DNA of 12,200 nt, from the NCBI GenBank assembly GCA_964642165.1, contig CAZXOC010000231.1, forward strand, positions 1-12,200, in the 5' to 3' direction. Under the pieces are notes generated by a model. It made no database searches, was not told the DNA's origin, and saw only the letters and a list, made by a program, of their open reading frames with translations. The position numbers and the translations under genes are program-made. The DNA is from CAYRVX01 sp964642165 (GTDB taxonomy: Bacteria; Planctomycetota; Phycisphaerae; SM23-33). Shown here in pieces: positions 6,507 to 12,200 of the stretch (position 1 is its first letter; every line of letters starts with the position of its first letter).

Positions 6507-8954
6507 ATGAGCCACCGATCCGCCGTCCGGGGCCTGCTGGCCGTGCTGGCATGGGCCCCCTGCGCGCTTCTGGCCGAGGAGCTGACGGTGAACGAATCGC
6601 CCGCCAGGCCCGGCGAGTGGGGCTTCCGCCCCGCCGACGGGAAGGCGAGCCCCACCAGCCCGCCGGGCTTCGTATGGCGGCCCCAGCAGTCCTCCGCGAG
6701 CTACGAGATCCAGATCGCCCGCGAGGCGAGCTTCCGGAAGGTCCACTACGCCGCCGACGGCATCCGCTACAACTGCCACTGCCCGCCGGCGGCGCTCGAA
6801 CCCGGGAGGTGGCACTGGCGGTTCCGCTACAACACCCGCAGCGGCGCAACGTCGGCGTGGAGCAAGGCACGCTCGTTCGAGATCGGTCCGGGCAGTGTCG
6901 TGTTCCCGATGCCGACGCGCAGGGAGCTGATCGGGCGCATCCCGAAGGGCCACCCGCGCCTGTTCGTCCGCCCCGGCCAGCTACCCCACCTGCGCAAGCT
7001 GGCAGCCGGCCCGCTCGAGAAGCAGCGCGATGCCCTCGTCGCGGAGTGCGAACGACTGCTCCGCCGCCCGCCGCCCACCCGGGAGCCCCCGAGGTACCCG
7101 CCCGGCATGAAGCGGCTCAGCGAGGACTGGCGCAGGGTGTGGTGGGGCAACCGCGTCTACACGATCAAGGTGCTCAACGGGGCGGCAACGCTCGGCTTCA
7201 CGCGGCTGATCACCGGCAGGGAGGACTACGGCCGCCTGGCGAAGCGCCTGCTGCTTGCCGCGGCCGAATGGGACCCCAAGGGCGCCACCGGCTATCGCTA
7301 CAACGACGAGGCCGGTATGCCCTACAACTACTACTTCGCCCGCACGTACAGCTTCGTCCACGACCTGCTGAGCGAGGCGGAGAGAGCGAAGTGCCGCAAG
7401 GTGATGGCCATTCGCGGGGACGAGATGTACCGGCACATGGCGCGGTCCCACATCTGGCGGCCGTACGGCAGCCACCGCAACCGCGCCTGGCACTTCCTCG
7501 GCGAGGTCGGCGTGGCGTTCCTGGACGAGATCCCCGACGCCGCGGAGTGGGTCTGGTTCGCGATGAACGTCTTCTACAACGCCTATCCGGTCTGGTGCGA
7601 CGCTGACGGCGGGTGGCACGAGGGCGTCAGCTACTGGCGAAGCTACATCCACCGCTTCACGTGGTGGGCGGACGTGATGCGGGTGGCCATGGACGTCAGC
7701 GCCTACCGGAAGCCCTACTTCTCGCAGGTGGGCTACTACCCGATGTACCTCCAGCCGCCGGGGACGGTCGGCGGGGGCTTCGGCGACCTGTGCGCGTCGC
7801 GCCGGTCGCGCGACAACCGGGGGCTGATGACGATCCTCGCCACCCAGGCGCAGAACCCCTACTGGCAGTGGTACGTGGACGCCCACGGCGGGCCTCGGGG
7901 CGAGGGCGGGTACATCGGCTTCATCCGGGGGGCCCTGCCGAAGGTCCGGGCCCGCCCGCCGGACGACCTGCCCGCCAGCCGCTGCTTCCGCGGGACCGGC
8001 TTGGCCATGCTCAACAGCAACCTCAGCAGCGCCGGCAGCAACGTCGAGATCCTCCTCAAGTCCAGCCCGTTCGGCACGCAGAGCCACGGGTACGAGTCCA
8101 GCAACTCGTTCCTGCTCTACGCGTTCGGCGAGCGGCTGCTGATCCGCACCGGCCGGCGCGACATCTACGGCAGCAAGCACCACAAGGACTGGATGTGGGA
8201 TACGAAGTCGACCAACTGCGTGACGGTCGGCGGCGTCGCGCAGGTCAAGCACAGCGCCGCAGCCCGGGGCGAGATCCTGGCATTCCACACGTCCGGCGCG
8301 ATCGACTACGTCGCCGGCGAGGCCGCGCAATCCTACCCCCGCGGCACGCTGAAGCGCTTCACCCGCCACATCCTCTTCGTCAAACCGGACCTCGTCGTGG
8401 TCTTCGATCGCCTGGAGGCCCCGACGCCCATGGCCTTCGAGTGGCACCTGCACGCCCCGACGCCCATGAAGCTCGCCGGTCAGCGCGACGTCCGCATCGT
8501 GAACCGCAAGGCGGCCGCACGCGTCTCGTTCCTCGCGCCGGCGGGCCTGAAGCTGTCGCTGACCGACCAGTTCGACCCGCCCCCCCGGGCGCGCGTCAAG
8601 CTCACCGAGTGGCACCTGACGGCCAAGACCGCCGAGCCGGCGTCGCGAATGGCGTTCGTCACGCTGATCCGCCCCCACCGCGTCGGCACCGAGCCGCCGG
8701 CCGAGGCGAAGCTGACGCCCGTCGCCAGCGGTCTCGCCCTCCAGGCCGACTGCGCTCGGGGCAAGGCGCTCGTGCTGCTGCGGGCGGCCGATCGCGGGAC
8801 GGTGCGCTTCGGCGAGACGGCGTCGGAGGCGGAGGTGGCGGCCTCTCTGTTCGACGCCGATGGCGCGCCGGTGTACCACCTCAGCGCCGCGGGACCATCC
8901 GTGCGCGGCGGCAAGGGCGCCGCGGGCCCGGTGAAGGCAGGCGGAGGGACGTGA
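6507..8954 (+). CDS. Secreted heparinase II/III-type polysaccharide lyase with DUF4962 domain
   Basis: 815 residues. Residues 1-23 look like a signal peptide (basic start, LLAVLAWAPCALLA, likely cut before Glu24). Residues ~35-125 form an FnIII-like stretch with SPPGFVWRP and YEIQIA, the usual opening of DUF4962, then IPKGHPRLFVRP. An alpha-helical toroid follows, with NRAWHFLGE (H329, E333) and GGWHEGVSYWRSY (H371, Y376); a beta-rich half begins around SSPFGTQSHGYESSNSF (H527). These match the architecture of Pedobacter heparinase II (PL21) and relatives, in which His, Tyr and Glu residues in such positions carry out beta-elimination at uronic-acid linkages. The start is the ATG with TGGAG 7 nt upstream; the frame stays open 18 codons further but with no ribosome site. 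Substrate is not readable: heparan-like, alginate-like or other polyuronides are possible. The kinase gene follows by 3 nt. Confidence 0.85.
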   Translation: MSHRSAVRGLLAVLAWAPCALLAEELTVNESPARPGEWGFRPADGKASPTSPPGFVWRPQQSSASYEIQIAREASFRKVHYAADGIRYNCHCPPAALEPGRWHWRFRYNTRSGATSAWSKARSFEIGPGSVVFPMPTRRELIGRIPKGHPRLFVRPGQLPHLRKLAAGPLEKQRDALVAECERLLRRPPPTREPPRYPPGMKRLSEDWRRVWWGNRVYTIKVLNGAATLGFTRLITGREDYGRLAKRLLLAAAEWDPKGATGYRYNDEAGMPYNYYFARTYSFVHDLLSEAERAKCRKVMAIRGDEMYRHMARSHIWRPYGSHRNRAWHFLGEVGVAFLDEIPDAAEWVWFAMNVFYNAYPVWCDADGGWHEGVSYWRSYIHRFTWWADVMRVAMDVSAYRKPYFSQVGYYPMYLQPPGTVGGGFGDLCASRRSRDNRGLMTILATQAQNPYWQWYVDAHGGPRGEGGYIGFIRGALPKVRARPPDDLPASRCFRGTGLAMLNSNLSSAGSNVEILLKSSPFGTQSHGYESSNSFLLYAFGERLLIRTGRRDIYGSKHHKDWMWDTKSTNCVTVGGVAQVKHSAAARGEILAFHTSGAIDYVAGEAAQSYPRGTLKRFTRHILFVKPDLVVVFDRLEAPTPMAFEWHLHAPTPMKLAGQRDVRIVNRKAAARVSFLAPAGLKLSLTDQFDPPPRARVKLTEWHLTAKTAEPASRMAFVTLIRPHRVGTEPPAEAKLTPVASGLALQADCARGKALVLLRAADRGTVRFGETASEAEVAASLFDADGAPVYHLSAAGPSVRGGKGAAGPVKAGGGT

Positions 8955-8957
8955 CGC

Positions 8958-10460
8958 ATGAGCCTGCTGGGGATCGACGTCGGCACGACGGGCTGCAAGG
9001 CGGCGGCCTTCGCCGAGGACGGCGCGTGCCTGGCGACGGCCTACCGCGAGGTGACCACGCAGAGCCCGCGCGAGGGCTGGGCCGAACTCGACAGCGCCGC
9101 GGTGTTCGCGCTCGTCAAGGAGGCCATCGCGGAGGTCGCCGCGCAGACGGGCGACGAGCCCGTCACCGCGCTGGGCATCAGCTCCATGGGCGAGGCGACC
9201 ACGCCCGTCTCCGCGGACCGGCGCATCCTCGGACCGTCGATCCTCATGAGCGACTCCCGCGGGGGCGAGTACGTCGAGCGGCTCGGCGACGCGATCTCCC
9301 AGGAGGACTTCTACCAGGTCAACCCGAACCTCTTCGCCCCGAGCTACACCATGCCGAAGCTCTGCTGGCTGCGGGACCACCAGCCGGAGCTCTACCGCCG
9401 GGCCGAGACGTTCCTGCTCTGGGCGGACCTGGTCGCGTTCCTTCTGGGCGGCGAGGCCGTCACGAACTACACGCACGCCAACCGCACGCTGCTGTTCGAC
9501 ATCCGGGCCGAGGACTGGTCGGACCGGCTGCTGGATGCGAGCGGCCTGGACCGCGACAAGCTCGCCCCCTGCGTGCCGTCGGGGACGATCGCGGGGACGG
9601 TGACACCGCACCTGGCCGATGAGCTGCACCTGCCCAGGGGCGTGGCCATCGTCATCGGCGGCCACGACCAGTGCTGCAACGCCCTCGGCGCGGGGATCGT
9701 CTCGCCGGGCCGGGCCGCCTGCGGCATCGGGACGTACGAGTGCATCGCGCCGGTCTTCGACCACATCCCCGACGCGGCGAGCATGTTGCCGCACGGGCTG
9801 AGCGTCGAGCACCACGTGCTCGCCGGGCTGTACGTCTCGTTCCTGTGGAATCAGTCCGGCATGCTGGTGCGGTGGTTCCGCGACACGTTCGCCGGCGCCG
9901 ACCGCCGGCTCGCGGGCGACGCCGACATCTACGACCTTCTCGCCGCCGAGATGCCCCCCGAGCCGACGCGGCTGCTCGTGCTGCCGCACTTCGAGGTGAC
10001 CGGCCCGCCGCACTTCACGTCGGACTCGGCCGGCGTGATCGTCGGCCTGCACGCCGGCACGACGCGCGGCGAGATCCTCAAGAGCATCTTCGAGTCGGTG
10101 ACGCTGTACTTCGTGGAGGGGCTGGCGGCGCTGCGGCGGATCGGCATCGACACGTCGGAGTTCATCGCCACCGGCGGCGGGGCGCGCAGCGACGCGTGGC
10201 TCCAGATCAAGGCGGACGTCCTGGGCGTGCCGTTCGTGCGCCCGCGGTTCACCGAGGGCAGCACGCTCGGGGCGGCCCTCCTGGCGGGGCTGGCGACGGG
10301 CGCGCTGTCCTCCCCCGCCGAGGCGGCCGAGCGATTCGTCCGACGGGAGCGCGTCTTCGAGCCCGACCCCCGACGCCACGAGATCTACCGCCGGCGCCAC
10401 GAGCGCTACGCCGGGCTGTACCCGCTGATGAAAGACTACCTGTCCCGGCTGCGGGGCTGA
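8958..10460 (+). CDS. FGGY-family carbohydrate kinase (xylulokinase-like)
   Basis: 500 residues, the normal length for FGGY kinases. The N-terminal phosphate-binding motif is GIDVGTTGCKAAAF (5-18). The catalytic Asp is D237 in IGGHDQCCNALGAG. The ATP-site motif of the C-terminal lobe is ATGGGARSDAWLQIKADVLG (404-423), followed by EGSTLGAALLA. It phosphorylates a sugar or polyol with ATP in the cytoplasm. The family covers xylulose, gluconate, rhamnulose, fuculose and others, and I cannot fix the substrate. It starts 3 nt after the lyase stop, with GGAGGG 9 nt before the ATG, so the two are one transcription unit; a role in using sugars released by the lyase is inference. It has no signal peptide, unlike its neighbour. 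Confidence 0.92.
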   Translation: MSLLGIDVGTTGCKAAAFAEDGACLATAYREVTTQSPREGWAELDSAAVFALVKEAIAEVAAQTGDEPVTALGISSMGEATTPVSADRRILGPSILMSDSRGGEYVERLGDAISQEDFYQVNPNLFAPSYTMPKLCWLRDHQPELYRRAETFLLWADLVAFLLGGEAVTNYTHANRTLLFDIRAEDWSDRLLDASGLDRDKLAPCVPSGTIAGTVTPHLADELHLPRGVAIVIGGHDQCCNALGAGIVSPGRAACGIGTYECIAPVFDHIPDAASMLPHGLSVEHHVLAGLYVSFLWNQSGMLVRWFRDTFAGADRRLAGDADIYDLLAAEMPPEPTRLLVLPHFEVTGPPHFTSDSAGVIVGLHAGTTRGEILKSIFESVTLYFVEGLAALRRIGIDTSEFIATGGGARSDAWLQIKADVLGVPFVRPRFTEGSTLGAALLAGLATGALSSPAEAAERFVRRERVFEPDPRRHEIYRRRHERYAGLYPLMKDYLSRLRG

Positions 10461-10470
10461 CGACCCCCGC
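10451..10470. terminator. Possible hairpin at the convergent gene ends
   Basis: GCGGGG (10451-10456) and CCCCGC (10465-10470) form a perfect 6-bp stem with an 8-nt loop that includes the stop codon of the kinase gene. It sits just before the end of the convergent TolC-like gene. There is no T-run on either side, so factor-independent termination is doubtful; in DNA this GC-rich such stems are expected by chance. Confidence 0.25.
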
Positions 10471-10476
10471 CGGCCG

Positions 10477-12153
10477 CTACCCCTTCCTGACCTCCGCCGG
10501 CACGACGGGATCCCAGCGGACGCGGGCCGCGCCGAGGAGCGTGCCGGTGGCGACGGCCAGGTCGACCTGGGCGGCCTGGTACTCGACGACGGCGCGGATC
10601 TCAGCCGACTGGGCGTCGCGCAGGCGGGTCTGGGCGTCGAGCACCTCGGTGGAGGTCCGCAAGCCCTGGTCGAACTGGCGCTGCTCGGCGGCGAGGTTTC
10701 GCTGGGCGAGGACGACGCGTCCGCGGCTGGCAAGGACGCGGTGCCAGTTGGCCCCCAACTGGTCGATGGCGTCGCGGACCTCCTGCTCGATGAGGGCGCG
10801 CCGCTGTTGGCGTGTGGCGAGGCGCTGGAGGCGCTGGAGGATCGCGCGGCGCAGCCGGCTCCGCGCCGCCTCGTTGCCCAGCGGCACCTCCACCTGCAGG
10901 CCGAACTGGTGGTCCGTGAAGCGCTTCTCGAACAGCAGATCGAAGGCGTCGCCGCGCGTCGGCCCCAGGCCGTTGATGTTGTACGTGTAGCTCAGCGCCA
11001 CCAGCGGCAGCGTGCCGTTGCGCTCGAAGTCGATGGTGCTGGCGTCCTGGGCGATCTGGAGCTCCAGCTCGAGCAGCTCCATGCGGCTGCTCCACGCCAG
11101 CTCGACGAGGCGGTCGGCGTCGAGCCGGTAGCGCGCGACGCTGGGGGGCGTGGCCGGGAGGACGACGGTCCGGCTGCCCATGCCCATGCCGGGCTTCTGG
11201 AGGATGCGTTTGAGGTCGCGCTGGCGTCGGCGGACGAGGTTTTCGGCCGTGATGATCGCCTCCCGGCGCTCGGCGACGCCGAGCTGGGCGCGGAGGATCT
11301 CGACCTCGGGCTTGTCGCCGGCCTGGACCTGGCGTCGGGCCCGCTCGAGCTGGGCCTTGGCGAGGTCGAGCTCTCCCTGGCGGACCCTCAGCTCTTGCCG
11401 GGCGGCGTACAGCCGCCAGTAGACGCGGTCGGCGGCGGCCAGCACGCGGATGACCTCGAGTTTGGCCAGGGCCTGCGACTGGGCATGCTGCCAGCGGGCG
11501 ATGCGGATGCCGTACGTGTTGGTCCGGAACCCCGCCCCGCGCAGCAGCGGCTGGGAGAGCGACAGACGCAGGTCCGCGTCGTAGGACGGGTCCAGCGTCG
11601 AGAACACGTTGTTGGTCATGAGCCGGCTGAAGGGCATGTCGACGGCGACGGTCCCGCCGGTCCGCATCGGCACGCGCAGGCCGGGCGTGATCGTGCAACT
11701 CTCGACGGCCGAGCCGCGCAGGTCCGAGGAGACCGGCGTGTCCGTCTTGGCGTAGCCGGCATTGGCGACCAGGAGGGACTCGAACCGGGCCTCGGCCTCG
11801 GTGATGGACTGGGCGGCGAGGGTCGGGCTGAGCAGTTGGACCTTCAGGTCCAGGTTGCCTTCCAGGGCCAGGGCACGGCACTGCTCCAGCGGAAGCTGGA
11901 GTTCCTTGGGCGGCGGCTCGACGGCGGGCCGGGTCGCCGCCGCCTGCGTCGTCGCGGGGGCGTTGGGCTCGCCGGTCGGCCCGTGGTCGAAGGCCTCCAG
12001 GTCGAGCGTCTGGATCTCGCGGAGGCGTTCGGGCTTCACGTCGAAGTCCATGCAGTCCCACCCGCGAAGGACGTCGCAGCCCGCGGCCGAGAGGCCCGTC
12101 AGCGCCAGGAGGCAAACCAGGGCCCGGCACCGGTGCAAGGAGTGGTCATTCAT
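10477..12153 (-). CDS. TolC-family outer-membrane efflux lipoprotein
   Basis: 558 residues. The N-terminus has a lipoprotein-type signal: a short basic region, ALVCLLALTGLSAAGC, with the Cys as likely lipid site (the -3 residue is Ala rather than the common Leu). A Pro/Ala/Thr-rich linker (about 55-85) follows. The rest has the two-repeat layout of outer-membrane efflux proteins: LPLEQCRALALEGNLDLK opens the first; SLSQPLLRGAG lies in the first strand region; long Ala/Arg/Glu/Gln-rich helices follow; FGLQVEVPLGNEAARSRLRRA and LRTSTEVLDAQTRL mark the second. Such proteins form trimeric channels with a periplasmic adaptor and an inner-membrane pump. The ATG at 12153 has GAGG nine bases upstream and overlaps the preceding permease gene by 8 nt, so they are coupled; a TTG eight codons earlier is less likely. 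Exported substrate unknown. Confidence 0.88.
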   Translation of the reverse strand: MNDHSLHRCRALVCLLALTGLSAAGCDVLRGWDCMDFDVKPERLREIQTLDLEAFDHGPTGEPNAPATTQAAATRPAVEPPPKELQLPLEQCRALALEGNLDLKVQLLSPTLAAQSITEAEARFESLLVANAGYAKTDTPVSSDLRGSAVESCTITPGLRVPMRTGGTVAVDMPFSRLMTNNVFSTLDPSYDADLRLSLSQPLLRGAGFRTNTYGIRIARWQHAQSQALAKLEVIRVLAAADRVYWRLYAARQELRVRQGELDLAKAQLERARRQVQAGDKPEVEILRAQLGVAERREAIITAENLVRRRQRDLKRILQKPGMGMGSRTVVLPATPPSVARYRLDADRLVELAWSSRMELLELELQIAQDASTIDFERNGTLPLVALSYTYNINGLGPTRGDAFDLLFEKRFTDHQFGLQVEVPLGNEAARSRLRRAILQRLQRLATRQQRRALIEQEVRDAIDQLGANWHRVLASRGRVVLAQRNLAAEQRQFDQGLRTSTEVLDAQTRLRDAQSAEIRAVVEYQAAQVDLAVATGTLLGAARVRWDPVVPAEVRKG

Positions 12154-12200
12154 GTCGAAGCGCCTCGATGGGATCAAGGCGGGCGGCCTTGATCGCGGGG
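12146..12200 (-). CDS. MacB/FtsX-type ABC transporter permease, last 17 codons
   Basis: Reading in from the right edge, the minus strand encodes PAIKAARLDPIEALRHE and then TGA at 12146-12148. The pattern P-A-x-x-A-A-x-L-x-P-[IV]-E-A-L-R-x-E is the very common C-terminal end of MacB/LolC/FtsX-type permeases. In tripartite MacA-MacB-TolC systems this inner-membrane protein drives export through an outer-membrane channel, and the channel gene follows with an 8-nt overlap (ATGAATGA). Whether an ATPase domain is fused at its N-terminus, as in MacB, lies outside the window. Confidence 0.8.
   Translation of the reverse strand, partial: PAIKAARLDPIEALRHE

Noticed and set aside
6981..10733. A very long open frame (about 1250 codons) on the minus strand opposite the lyase and kinase genes
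   Set aside because: Its composition is dominated by Arg, Ala, Gly and Pro, with no domain, and it mirrors two clear genes. Long antisense frames are expected where GC-rich third positions remove stop codons.
10741..12192. Plus-strand open frame opposite the TolC-like gene
   Set aside because: Same GC-driven shadow effect; the minus-strand product has clear signal, linker and efflux-protein features.

Overview
The window is very GC-rich and bacterial, with genes packed on both strands and almost no non-coding space. The gene mix is an energy-converting hydrogenase-type cluster, a secreted polyuronide lyase of the heparinase II type with a sugar kinase, a FUN14 protein, and a MacB/TolC-type exporter with a lipoprotein channel. 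This best fits a Gram-negative, probably anaerobic polysaccharide degrader. Planctomycetota (or the wider PVC group) is my first guess, but it rests on gene content only and no marker gene is present.

Left part, minus strand, about 5450 down to 1 (running off the left edge): one operon. A sigma70-like promoter (-35 at 5446-5451, -10 at 5423-5428) precedes a leader of about 230 nt with several possible hairpins. Then come, in order of transcription: a sulfhydrogenase-beta-like iron-sulfur protein (HydB/AsrA type); a sulfhydrogenase-gamma-like FAD/NAD(P)/[2Fe-2S] reductase (HydG/AsrB type); a NuoG/formate-dehydrogenase-alpha-like protein that appears to lack a catalytic Cys/Sec; a four-cluster ferredoxin of the HycB/CooF type; a NuoH/EchB-like membrane subunit; and the start of a group 4 [NiFe]-hydrogenase small subunit (NuoB/EchC-like). 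Most junctions are overlaps or gaps of a few bases. Together they look like a complex-I-type machine in which electrons pass between NAD(P)H and a membrane hydrogenase-like module through an iron-sulfur relay. The large subunit and any ion-pumping NuoL/M/N-type subunits would lie beyond position 1.

Middle: an intergenic stretch of about 470 nt (the leader and promoter plus an unassigned part), then a FUN14-family membrane protein on the minus strand (5657-6253). It is divergent from a plus-strand two-gene unit at 6507-10460: a secreted DUF4962/heparinase II-III-type lyase followed 3 nt later by an FGGY sugar kinase. These could depolymerise a uronate-containing polysaccharide outside the cytoplasm and phosphorylate a released sugar inside.

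Right part, minus strand, 12200 down to 10477: the last 17 codons of a MacB/FtsX-type ABC permease overlap by 8 nt a TolC-family outer-membrane lipoprotein, so the right edge cuts a tripartite exporter operon. It converges on the kinase gene with a 16-nt gap.

No tRNA, rRNA, CRISPR array, insertion sequence or long direct repeat was seen.
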